NCBI RefSeq assembly: GCF_014805625.2
Contig: NW_023998414.1
Coordinates: 3,069,939-3,133,938, forward strand
DNA: 64,000 bases
Direction of reading: 5' to 3'
DNA from: Glossina fuscipes
Taxonomy: Eukaryota; Arthropoda; Insecta; Diptera; Glossinidae
Shown here in pieces: positions 36,320 through 47,359 of this stretch. Position 1 is the first letter of the stretch. Every line of letters starts with the position of its first letter. The translations under genes and the position numbers were made by a program. Under the pieces are notes generated by a model that was not told where the DNA came from, did no database searches, and was given only the letters and a program-made list of their open reading frames with translations.

Positions 36320-36950
36320 CGTAAAATGTGTGCAAAATAATCGGGCCAAATCTTATGTAAAAGAATATGGTTTTATTTCAATTACTCCTCTTAGCACAGC
36401 TAATATATGTAAACACAATTATTGAATCCGGATACAATCGCTAACTGAAAATTGAACATATATTAATTTTGTCAGTCCGCTTGTGATACTGCGAAATGCT
36501 TAATAAAGAACGAAATAAAGAACTAAAATACAAAAAAAAAAAAGAAGCGAATCTCCTCCTTCGCTATACGTGTGTCTCCCTATGAACTTTATATCTTTTT
36601 ACGGTTGCAGAAATTATGATACCTAAAATAAAATTCAAAAGAGATCCATAAATTTTTGTTCCATAAAAATCGACACGAATCGCTATCTATAGTAAAAAAA
36701 TGAGTAGTGGGGAAACAATTTTTCTTGGATGTTCATTGTTGATCTAATTTGATCGATGAATCTCTTAGAAACTCCATTCGACTGTTCCTGTTGACGAGCA
36801 AGTAAATATTTTGCTATTAATTATGTAAACTAAATATTAAGTTTTAATTTAATTTTAGTTAAATTCTTTTTAATATGGTGAACTACGTGAAAGTTGATCT
36901 TGTAACGTGTAAAGTGAGAGAAGAGAAAGAAAGAGGTAGTGGACGTAGTG
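36320..36950. other. Spacer, no gene seen
   Basis: AT-rich sequence with an A-run at about 36532-36543. Nothing recognisable. Confidence 0.5.
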
Positions 36951-36954
36951 TTAT

Positions 36955-37075
36955 GCTTTTACCGAGTAAACGCTCACTTGAACCAAAATAAACTCTACCT
37001 GAGTACTGAGATTTGAACTCGCGAATATTGATTTGGTAGTCGCAATACTTATCTATCCGATTACGTTAAGCTTCT
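36955..37075 (-). mobile_element. SINE relic (tRNA-like head plus partial body)
   Basis: On the minus strand the B-box-like GAGTTCAAATCTC (37008-37022 region) is followed by AGTACTCAGGTAGAGTTTA. This parallels GGTTCAAACCTCAAGTGC and GGTAGAGTTTT in the SINE at 4231-4410. The A-box-like segment (about 37049-37065) is degraded. It is an old copy of the same family. Confidence 0.6.
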
Positions 37076-38054
37076 TGATAATGAAAATTTGTCTCTTTAT
37101 TGAAATATTCTCATTCAGATGGAAAATATTCTTCGCTTCTTATAATCGCCATATTATGAAGTCTATACGCTGTCTCAATTCGTTTCTTGTTGTTGTTGTT
37201 GTTTATAATTGATTAGCCTAGCCACAGCAATGGTCGGAAAGGATTATAAGTACGACGAGGAGAGGTACGACAGAAGCAGTAACTTTTTCCGGTGAGAAAA
37301 CAAATGACGTTAGCTAATTATTTTCTGGTGCTGCTGGGATTCTAGACGGTGAGGATGATATTTCGCGGATTCTTAAAAGCTTATAAATGAAAAAAAAAAA
37401 AAAAAACAATAGAAAAACTTAAAAGAAACTACTGTCTACTTCAGACAAGGGATTAAATATATATCTCTAAGTCGATCCTGTTATTTTATTAAGAACATAA
37501 ATGAAATACTGCAGCTTCGCAGGTCTCGTAACTATTTTTAAGTCGCAGTGCACATGCAGTTTACGATATATACTCAAAATTTTTAAATTATACCGTAGCG
37601 ACATACATTAGGTAGATAGCTACTTTGTTTAACTAAGAAGGCTAGTGATAAGCAGGCGACATTTTAAAGTATTTCACGATATTACGAAAACATTTGTAAT
37701 ATTACGATGAGAGGGTTGCAGATGCTTGGCTTGCAACAGCACAACAATCGATTTGTGGACATATATTGAAAATTGCTTAGTTCTACCAATCGCCAATCGC
37801 GTTATAAATGAGAAAATTATATATCTAGAACGGCGTATAGGGCGTAGAAAAATTTTGCTCTAGACCATACAATTTATGTATCGTTGAAATATGGCACACG
37901 TTGTCATGCACGCGTATGTACCATTTTTGTAGGCCGCTGTACACTTTCAATATTATAAGCAACAGTGAAACAGTAAAAGTCGATGATGGCCATGTTTTTG
38001 ATGATGGTTTTTAAACGAGTTATTTTGTATAAATTTATAGAGCTCTTCCTTACA

Positions 38055-38078
38055 CGTGTGCGTGTGTGTGTATGTGTA

Positions 38079-38116
<38 letters not shown>
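38055..38116. repeat. (TG)n microsatellite
   Basis: About 60 bp of TG repeats with a few TA/TC interruptions in its left half. Confidence 0.97.
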
Positions 38117-38117
<1 letters not shown>

Positions 38118-40435
38118 CCGAGTCTGTCTGCATGCATATATATTTATGAGTGTACATTGCGTTCAATCAATAGTGAATGTATGCCACAGTGTGTGTAATA
38201 ATTATTATCAATATTGACTGATTTATTTATATGTAATATAACGTAACGTACCCAGCATGTACATCGTCACTCGTATCATGGATGTTATGAAACGTAACGG
38301 AAATTAATGAGCAAAATAAATAAGAACTATAGATAAATAAAAATAAGTGTATTTGTATGTTAATTGTATGGGTGTATATTACTTTTATAGTTGTGTATGC
38401 ACATTTATATGTAAGTTTCCCCACATATATCATCATTAACATTTTTTTATCCGCGTCCTCTAACAGTTGTAGTTTTTGAATTGTTTTTCTCTTATTATTG
38501 GTGTTATTTTTTTTTTTTTTTTTTATATAAATTTTTTTTTTTTTTTTTTTTTTGCTGTTGTGGTATAGTATTTCAGAGTATATGCGGAAAAAAGGAGCAG
38601 GATAACCAGACACATGCACATAAACTCAGTTACATTAAATGAGGTCAGTTCCAAGGAGATATTTTAAACTTTGCTTTTTTTTTTTGTATTGTATGTGTAG
38701 CAAATAAAAAATAATTAAAACATGTTGAGTTACTTAACTTAACCCACTGTGAGAAAAGTGGGAAATAATTAAATCGTTATTTTACGAAATATCATAATAA
38801 TATATGGTGAACATTATAAGGCCTCGTAGCGTTTTAAGCTTTTATCGCCCATCGTTTATCCTAACTTCATGTCCAATTCTAATATGGACTCATAACAGCC
38901 TGATGGACAAATCGGCACTTAAAATATTGCGAGTCAATGAATAATATCTCTGTTTGCCGAGTTAAAATGAGCTAAGACTTCTGAAAAAAAGGGAGAATGA
39001 ATATTGTGTCTCGCTTGAAACATAAGTGTAAAATTATGGTTGCATGTAAAAATTGTCTATCGTTAAAACCAAATTTCATTGTAAGGTTCATTCACGCAAC
39101 TCGGTGCTAGTCAAGACGATTTTTTGTCCATTACATTTTGCTTAGACATTTAAAGTTTTTTAAGATAACTCTACTAGTTTGGCATTTAATTCTCATTCGC
39201 ATTTTATATATGAGAAATTTTTATATAAATTTCTTTGTTCTTCTTCGTCTTCTACTATTTGCATTTTTCTTTTAAATTTTGTCAAGATCATTTAAAGATC
39301 GAAAGCTTCAATAATGCATGCATGACAGGCTGAGGATATTTTTAAATTTTCGTTGCAGTTTTTACGCTAGTTACCATATATATATTTTTTTTAAATTGGC
39401 TCTCTTTCTCACAAACAAATGCTCGTTCCCACTCCTTATATATTGGCATTGCGAAGCTACTGCCAGTCATGTTCTAAGCACTCGTAACTTCGAAGGTTCG
39501 TTCTTCTTTTTATCCATAATACTGAAATTTATTGAAAGGCCCAAAAAAAAAAAAAAAAAAAAACTACGCTTGGACTGTGAGAAATAATCACAGTTCTATA
39601 AGAATTAGTTGTAGTTTTAACATGATTTAAATTAAAAAAAAATAATTTATGCTGTCGTTCTGTTCTGTTCGTTTCGAAGCAGTTTTGATAAATTGTATTG
39701 ATTTACAATACATATATACAAGTATATATATATATGTTTTTAGAATTAAACTAAAGTAGATTAGTATTCATATTCACGAATTATATCCAATTTGTTTAGT
39801 CATTTCAACTTCAAGTAACCTCAAAACATTTTTGGAATTTTTCATCTATGCAATGATTGTACATCGTCACAAGTTGTCATGATTATAAGGTACCAAGTAT
39901 TTATTGTAGTATTAGAAATAAGAATTCCATAAAATTATTATTCTGTTTGCTTCAAAATTCAAAAGTTATCAAAATAAACTTGTAGACGAAGGTAGAAAAC
40001 GATACATAGAAAATATCGGCATACATTTTGAGATTTCTGTTAAGCAAAAAAAAAAAAAAAAACAAATAAATAAATAAAATTTGTAAAATATTTATGATAT
40101 GAATGAACATTTAAAACTACTTTATATTCAAAATATAAGCTCTTTAGAGTTCGTAAACATATATATATTTTTGATTTTTTTTATTTTTTTTCCTAATAAT
40201 GTACAATAAAATTATTTACATGTATATAAAAGTTTGCTATGATTAAAAGTGCTGATTGACAACTAAAAATATGCTATTTATTAGTAATTAATTTTTGCTT
40301 TGCGACTAATTTACGTTTCTGATTATTTTGCATAGAAAATATATATATAATAATTTACGGATATATTTTACAGCTTTTCGAAAAATATGAAGGAAAAATA
40401 TTAGTGTAATTTATATGAGAAAGATTGATTCGCAC

Positions 40436-40454
40436 GCAGCAGCAGCAGCAGCAG
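40436..40454. repeat. (CAG)n microsatellite
   Basis: Six CAG/AGC units, with no convincing open frame around them. Confidence 0.9.
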
Positions 40455-41151
40455 GAAAGTAGAGAAAAGAAGAAGAAAGTTAATTGTAAGAGTTCCGTTG
40501 AAAGTTAAAATAGCCCCAACATGCGCTACTCTCTTGAACATGTTAGCTGAATAATGATGAACAAGCTTATTCTGAACGCTTTTCTCATGCAGTCTTTCGA
40601 ATAGAATTCAACTCATAGACACAGCGTGACTAACTTGTTTCTCCCGTCATAAATGAAGTACAAATATTTTGTATATTAAATTGCACATAATAAACTGATC
40701 TGACGATTTCATAACACATAACATATGACGGATGAGAAAATCTAATATGTATACATGTATGGGTAAAGCAGTTAAATTGACTACAATCTATAACAATTTA
40801 GCAGTAGCCTTGAATATTAGTTACCACGATACATCCGTACGCTAACAAGGTTGATCTCAATAGCCGCAACTGGACAATGCTGAGTGTGATGAAATCAAGT
40901 ATTTCTGTAAGATATAAGCTTTTCTTAGATGTAATATGGTATGATGTTTGCTTAGTGTGAAATTGTTGTCGTCACGTTTATAATTCTTCGCAATAATGCG
41001 CTTAATAAAGTAGGAGTGGGAACGAAGCATACTTTTGCCAGCTTTGTTTCGCTTATCTATGTATTTGACTGTTTGTCGCCCGATCGTTCGTCTGATTGGA
41101 TGTGTAGCTCTCAATTTGCTGACCGATTATCTGTTTTTCTTTTTTATTCAG

Positions 41152-41242
41152 GAAATCGAAAATATGGAACTTGATGTTTATATTCGTGGATCAGTTGCAC
41201 AAGTCTCACAATTATTGTTACCGAGCCAAAGTAAAAGTAGTG
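41152..41242 (+). other. Candidate coding exon
   Basis: The strong acceptor tract 'ctgtttttcttttttattcag' (41131-41151) is followed by a frame open from its first codon, giving EIENMELDVYIRGSVAQVSQ and then LLLPSQSKSSG. Amino-acid use is balanced and codon third positions are varied, unlike the low-complexity frames elsewhere. A candidate donor (gtatga) starts at 41243, giving a 91-nt exon. Without splicing the frame continues to a TGA at 41290-41292 and could be a terminal exon. I do not recognise the peptide. No partner exon was found, so this is only a candidate. Confidence 0.3.
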
Positions 41243-41809
41243 GTATGACTTTGATTAAAAGACCGGAGATAAAATTTGTAATATATTCTTGACGAAATAC
41301 AAACGGTTTAGATTAGATATTAAGATTTGAAATATGTTTTTCAAAATCTTTTAAAAGTTTTCAACAGAACAAGAGCAGTATTAATCGAATTATAAGCTTC
41401 TGCTCATCTGACAGACAAATGAATATCCGTTTGAACAATTCCTTCAAGTCTTTTGTTTACTTTATGCTTTTCTTAATACTTGTGAAGCATAATTCCAAAA
41501 ATCAACTTGCTACATACAACTTGAAAGAAGGATCATTAACCTTGTATTCAATTGAGTGTCTATATTATAATTTAACATTCATTCAAATTGCGTTATTCAT
41601 ACGTTTATCCCTTCGCATAACAGAAGTGAGAACATATTTCAATACGTTTTGCTTCCTCTGTCATTTTCTTAGACGCGCTTAGTATTCATATAAAAAAGGA
41701 GTGAAAAGATGACACAAACAGTTCAAGTGGCTCTCAACATTTCAAAAAACATATATATATATATATATACAAGTACAAGTGTAATACATAACTATAAAAT
41801 GTACGCTTT

Positions 41810-41812
<3 letters not shown>

Positions 41813-41845
<33 letters not shown>
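41813..41845. repeat. Poly(T) run
   Basis: About 33 consecutive T, one of the longest homopolymers in the window. A (TA)n run lies just upstream at 41751-41769. Confidence 0.95.
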
Positions 41846-41848
<3 letters not shown>

Positions 41849-42289
41849 TTTAATAAATATGTAAACAATTTTATTAATAATTATATGTCACATTATGCTG
41901 ATATTGAATAAACTTTTCTTAGAGCGAGAGAGAGGAGGAGACCAAGCAACTTATTTGGTAAAGGAGACCATTTCATTTAATTCAATTACCATCTGTTTTG
42001 AAATTCACCAGACCGTAAGCATACTCAATTATCAAGTTGACTGTGATGTAATGTTACCGCAGTTAAAGAAACACGTTATGAGAATTCTGAGTAGTGGCCT
42101 CTTATCATTGAATGAATTTATAAAATAATTTTCTCATTTAGAAAAACATCATTATCGTGTCGGATTGTTTATATGAAAGCATAGATACAAAGAGGCTTGT
42201 ATCATTTTTTTCTAATTTGTGTTTTCGGGATTGTTTACAATCCTCCCATAATCGTATTAGATTTTTCTTACTCTCTGTAACGGAGAAAA

Positions 42290-43290
42290 GAAGCATTGAA
42301 AGATGTAAGGAAACTATACGTATTAGAATTGTCCGAAAAGTTTCCAGCATTACACCCATTCCAGCGATTCTTTCATCTATTTCACTTATTCATAAAGAAA
42401 ATCTTTCGCTGTAAAACAATTATTGACGAAACTAATGACCACTTGACTAATGACCATTTGTGTCCCCCGATCGCAACTACTAACTTAGTGAAGACGAAAT
42501 CGCTTAGAATTAGATTTGGTCAGTAAGATGTGATATGATCGAGTAGTTCTAGTCGTATGCAGTAAATTTTCGCCGTGACAACAGTTGCAGTTTGGGCTAT
42601 CACATTGTCCTCGTGAAACAAAATATTTTTTTCTGCAAATATGGCCGTTGAGCTTGTGAAGTGATGATGCCTAATATGTCCGCTTAATAATCGGTTAAGG
42701 TAGCACGTGTTTTCCAGAAAACTACGAAAAACCATTGTTTCGAACAAGATTTTGTTTCTGCAGCGTATTGGTGAATCCAGGTTCCATCTAAAGTTATTAA
42801 TCGTCGCACCGACTTTGTTTTGCTGCACTTAAGTGCTTCAATAATACATTGGAATTGACCAATCGAATGAGTCTTTGGTCCAATATGTAGATGTAGAACG
42901 TACCCTACAGGCGAACATAATTCCAATAAAAAATTTGGACATTTTATAGCTTCTGATGTTTCTCTAACCTTAATTTTACGGTTAACCGCAATCCTTTTTG
43001 GCAAACTTGGGCGATGTTTTCGTTAGTGATTAGAATTTCTGGCTCCCTGAAGCGCTGTTCGTTACTCAAGCTGGTGCGACCACGTTCCGATTTAGTTATT
43101 GAAAATTCCACCGCACTAAATGATACTGCAGATTTCCCCTCAGCTTAGGTCTGAGGTGGCTGTCAAACGGTAACCGCGCTTGCGAAATGACTGAAATTTT
43201 TGTTGAGCACTTATCAAGGCGTTCAGAAATACATTTTCCATCCATTATGATCATTTGCGGGTTGGAAATTTTGTAGCCACTTTATGCGTA
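42290..43290 (-). mobile_element. Decayed mariner element, most domains recognisable
   Basis: On the minus strand the landmarks run in order. ERGRTSLSNEQR (about 43100-43065) ends the DNA-binding domain, followed by KIKVRETSEAIK (about 42970). Then VRRLITLDGTWIHQY (about 42785) has the first catalytic Asp kept but the next residue E changed to G. Next is LFHEDNVIAQT (about 42610), with the second Asp kept, then ELLDHITSY, a stop, and PNLILSDF (about 42525-42485), matching PYSPDLAPSDF. A weak C-terminal RWNGCNAGNF lies near 42350. Several frameshifts and stops are present and the spacing of the catalytic residues is shortened, so it is inactive. Terminal repeats were not convincingly located. 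The motif style (GRTS…, T.DETWIHQY.PETK) places it apart from the 35.3-kb element. Confidence 0.8.
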
Positions 43291-43299
43291 TTCTTAACT

Positions 43300-44090
43300 A
43301 TATTCAGAGTACTTCGGGACATATTCTTAGAGCCTATATCGTACTTTTTCCATTTAAGTATCGAAAATACGCTTGATATAGAATATAAGACTAGAATTGC
43401 GTAGTGAATACGAGTTATTGATCTAAACTCTGGTACAATTAATTCGTAATAATGCGGCTTAAGACCGAATCACATATCTTTCGTATTCAGAGTTGAAAAA
43501 ATCATAAATTATTCTAATGTTTTTTTTTTTTTTTTGCTGCTTTAAGTCGTGTTACGTTGATGGTCGATATATTTTAGCGTAGTTCAAAGTGCGTAACCTT
43601 TTCTGACCATTCGAATGAATCATCTAATTGAATTGTTTTTGTTTAATGTATTTTGTGAATTCATCTTTTGATGCGTCTTGATATTCGATGATGTCTTCAT
43701 AGATTTGAGAAGCAGTGTCACCTAAATTCCATATTCACTATATGTCTGCTAGATTTATACCAAAAAAGCAATGTAAATGTGATTCAATTACATCTGCTGC
43801 GAATTTGATATATGTTTTAATAATTAATTTCAATTGGGCGATAGATAGGTCAACGATTAGATAAAATTATAGACAAAAGCGATGCAAGTGTTTTTTACGT
43901 TAAGCACATGTATCCAATTTTTGTTTACGATATTTCGATGAGATCTATATGGTTTTCACAGTGTATGTATGGGTGATCAAATTAGAACTATATACATATA
44001 AAATTTCATGCTCGTTTGTCGTTTGTTTTCCAATTTGAAAACAAATCAAAATGAAAGATTGACGAAATGGCGCTTCATAATTGTACTGCA
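43300..44090. other. Spacer, no gene seen
   Basis: Nothing recognised apart from a T-run at about 43521-43536. Confidence 0.5.
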
Positions 44091-44119
44091 TTTTTTGAAA
44101 AAAGGAGGGACGCTAAAGA

Positions 44120-44200
44120 AAGATGATTTCGATCTCAACTTGACATTTGGTTCCAACAAGATGGTGGAACAAGGCATACATCGTTTGGAACACGCTGAGA
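44120..44200 (+). mobile_element. Tc1/mariner-like transposase scrap
   Basis: Plus-strand translation near 44140-44190 gives LDIWFQQDGGTRHTSFGTR. This is close to the (M)WFQQDGATCHTAR block containing the second catalytic Asp in a Tc1/mariner-superfamily group common in insects. Flanking sequence gives no further matching blocks and no terminal repeats were found. It is a very short relic, or chance. Confidence 0.4.
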
Positions 44201-44209
44201 AGAAAGTTC

Positions 44210-45470
44210 AATTGCTATATATCCGCTACTCGGAGTTACATAAAAAATTGGATTGTCATTCTTGAACATTTAAGCGATAATTTAAGACTATAAAGCTAAA
44301 TGGTGAAAACATTTTTACGAAACATTTGTTTTTCGAAATAGTTTGTCGATATTTGGATATCTGATTGACTAGACGTTTCAATTCGTCTTACAATATAGTT
44401 TATGAATTTTTTTGAAACTAACTAAAAAGTATGCTTTCTAAATAGGGAAACTGTTGACATCGAGAATTATGCTTCGGATTTTTGGTTCACTTAAAATTCG
44501 CTGTAGAACAGTATAGATTTTTTTACATAGAAAAAATAAAGAGCAAATTTTTCTTTTCTTTTTTACCCTAAAGGCTTAATTTGTAATTAAGAAGTAAGTT
44601 TGCTTCTTTTTTTTTTTTTGTTTTTATTTTAGAGGATAATTCCTATTATGTATGCAGCTACTGAGTATATTTGTGTGCGTTTTTGTTTGTGTTTGTGTTT
44701 TTTTTTTTTTTTATGGCCACAAGTTGTATAACCGTAACGAGCGCGTTATTTTTTTTTTTTTTTTTTGTTTTTTTATTGTAATAAAATAAAATAAGGCTTC
44801 GTTTTAATTTTATGATGAACTTTTTGTTACAAATACTAACAAAGTGTTAAATTTAGAGTGAAATGCCTCATTTAACATATTAGGCATATTTCCATAACAT
44901 ATTTCAGGGGGTTAAACAAAAATATTTTCATTTTATGTAAATATAATGCAAAACAAAAAAATGATTTTTGTATAGAAACAATGAAAATCAAATAAATTTT
45001 CAATTGAATGAATTGGTTAGTCAATCATGAAAATATCGCGCAATCTTGTCTATTATAATGCGAATAAATGAATGATAGAAAATTTAACTTATATAAATCA
45101 ATACCGCAGCTATGGTATAATTAGTTTTTTATTTTAGTTCGTTTGCACTAAAGGAAAGTCGCGAACAATTCTGCTCGGGAAATTGTTTTTTTTCATGGTC
45201 ATGCATAATATCTTCTAATAGAATTTAAAGTATTTTATTGATTATGAGAATCAAAAAAACTTGAAAAATTTACAAAAGATTTCTCTGCATATATTTAGAT
45301 TTATATTTAGATTGATAGACTTTATTCATGCGTGCATTTTTTTTTTTTTTTTTGTCGAAAATCAATCGAAGCATATAAAAACATATATCATTAAATTAAT
45401 TATTCAACTTTATCCAATGCAATTCGATCCATTTTTTGTAGAAGAAAAGTGAAAATTTACATCATGTGTC
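44210..45470. other. T-rich spacer, no gene seen
   Basis: Contains T-runs at 44611-44620, 44699-44712, 44750-44766 and 45340-45353. No gene or element recognised. Confidence 0.5.
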
Positions 45471-45489
45471 TATCGTAGTTTAAAGAGAA

Positions 45490-46090
45490 AAATCCTGTGT
45501 AACCGGTACGTATCCAAGCAATAATATTGTACTCTGCGCGAGTCCTTTTATCGATTTGCGCCCATTTTCAATATCAAACTGCACGCAACGATTAAGAATG
45601 TTTTCACTAAATTTGAAGCAGATATCTCTATTTTTGCAAGTATGAGTACATTGACTGCACCAATTAATAAACAGATGGACAGAAGGACTAACAAATATTT
45701 CTACAACGATTTAGATTTGATATTGTTCTTCTTGGGCGTTGTAAACGTTTTGATAGTAGAATGAAATTCTCATTGATTGAATACGACCTTTCCAACAGAA
45801 AGCAATCTTTTATATGATAAAAAAAAGTCTAATTTTCAGTATTTCATAATGAAAACTACTCCACCATAGCGAATTTGAACTATGTAGATCAGTTTTTGAA
45901 TTCTCATCCCATATAAGGGATCTGATGGAAAGTAAGTCTAATTTTGTAGTTTTTCATCACGCAAGCAGATGAAAAATAATAATTTGAGTCACATCATCAC
46001 GCAATTTGAGCTACGTCCGATGTGAAGGCTTTTATGAAACTTATGCCTTTACGTAAAAATAATGGATGACTGTGTTAGGCGACGTGGTGT
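45490..46090 (+). repeat. Dispersed fly repeat, 3' segment plus internal subunits
   Basis: 'cattttcaatatcaaactgc', then 'aaatttgaagcagatatctc' and 'cagatggacagaaggac' (45565-45690) match 28600-28730. From about 45780 onward the sequence has the subunit phrases 'gtatttcataatgaaaac' and 'catataagggatctgatgg' seen in the 6.5-kb and 19.8-kb segments. Confidence 0.5.
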
Positions 46091-46465
46091 ACGAAGTAGG
46101 ATATTTAATGCTTAGCCTTGCCTAACTGTTGTGTTTTTATTTATTCCATCATATCAAAAAAGCAAAAACCCCAAAAAGTATACTTGTAGCTGCAACAAAA
46201 GAATTTTTCAAAGCAAATTTTTAACCTCACAAAAATTTGATGGTAATTCTATTTGAAAAGAAAAAACAAAGGAAAGACCACAAAAAATAATGAAAATCTA
46301 TTAGATATAAAAACAATCTTAATAGTTATATAAAATAAAATAAATTACAATTTATTAAAGCTTTTCTATCAACCATAGTAAAATGTATTATTTCATAAAA
46401 ATAATTTCTCTTGTTCGTTCTTGCTTTAATGTGCTGTTGCTACGTTTACACATAAGTAAAGTAAA

Positions 46466-47353
46466 AACAAATAAGAATATTATGGTCGGGCAAGTCCGAC
46501 TATTAAATACCCTACACTACGTAACTCTTATTGTTATTCTAGCATACAAAAATTATATCTTTTTTCTATAGAAAGGCAAATTTTTCAAGTGCGTATTTAA
46601 AGGGAAGCGGCCCCATAATTCAACCTAATGCAGTACAAGTTTAATGCTTACATAGGGCAGGATCCAAAAATAAATGGTAAAAATAAATGGTCCAAATTTT
46701 GTAAAGTTCACTTTTGTATAAAATTACTATTACCGGTGAATTTTCATCACCACAAAGACTTTCCTGCTTTACGAAAGATCAATTTTCGAGACAATCTTTA
46801 TTAGGGTAGGGTCCAAAAAATTTAACGAAATGGTTCAAATTTCGTACAAATAATTATTTTATGTTAACTTACATTGAAAATTATACCTTTTTGTTGGAGA
46901 ACTTCTGTTTCCATTATATGAGAGGGGTTTTAAAAATTGCCACAGTCAGTTCAAAGATTCCATACAAATTTAGAATTCCCAAATACTACTACTAAGCGAT
47001 TTTTGCTAAGAAATTTTAAAAATTGCAATATTTTTCCATATAATGACATTACGGAATAGGGCGTTGTATGGGGAGTGATTGAAAAAGTAGATCGATTCGA
47101 ACCACATTCGAGTCTTCGTCTTTGAGCCAAACCCCGTTACTGTACTGTACTGTACTGTACTGTAGCTTGAGCAGTCATTAAACGGACACACGGACAGACA
47201 AGCTTACATCAATTTATATAATGATTCTGAATTGATCGGTATAATAAAAGTTGGATCCATCTTAAGTCCTTCTGCGTATTACATACGGCTGTGGTAAGTT
47301 AATACACCCTTTACCACAAGTGGTATAGGGTATAAAAGTGATTATTATTATTA
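46466..47353 (+). repeat. Dispersed fly repeat, near full-length copy
   Basis: It starts 'aacaaataagaatattatgg' then tcgggcaagtccgac and 'taaataccctacac'. It ends with 'cacggacagacaagcttaca', 'attctgaattgatcggtata', 'acaccctttaccacaagtgg' and 'tatagggtataaaag', followed by a short (ATT)n at 47341-47353. The terminal 'taccctacac … gtatagggta' words are partly complementary, suggesting a non-autonomous DNA-type element. The first ~60-codon frame (46383-46571) is an artefact. Confidence 0.6.
47137..47164. repeat. (CTGTA)n pentanucleotide repeat
   Basis: Five tandem CTGTA units inside the dispersed repeat copy. Confidence 0.95.
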
Positions 47354-47359
47354 TAAAGC

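Larger units (their letters stand above)
37080..41140. other. Spacer with (TG)n and homopolymers, no gene seen
   Basis: No gene recognised. It holds a (TG)n array at 38055-38116, T-runs at 38508-38524 and 38530-38553, an A-run at 39543-39562 and a (CAG)n at 40436-40454. Open frames near 37904-38198 and 38227-38619 read through these tracts. Confidence 0.5.

Noticed and set aside
38227..38619. 130-codon minus-strand frame, the longest listed
   Set aside because: It includes poly-Lys stretches from T-runs and no recognisable domain; its length is within chance expectation here.
42300..43350. Possible mariner terminal repeats (tgtcccgaagtactc near 43330 and ttgtccgaaaagtttcc near 42335)
   Set aside because: Similarity is only partial, and the left candidate overlaps the presumed C-terminal coding remnant, so I did not annotate them.
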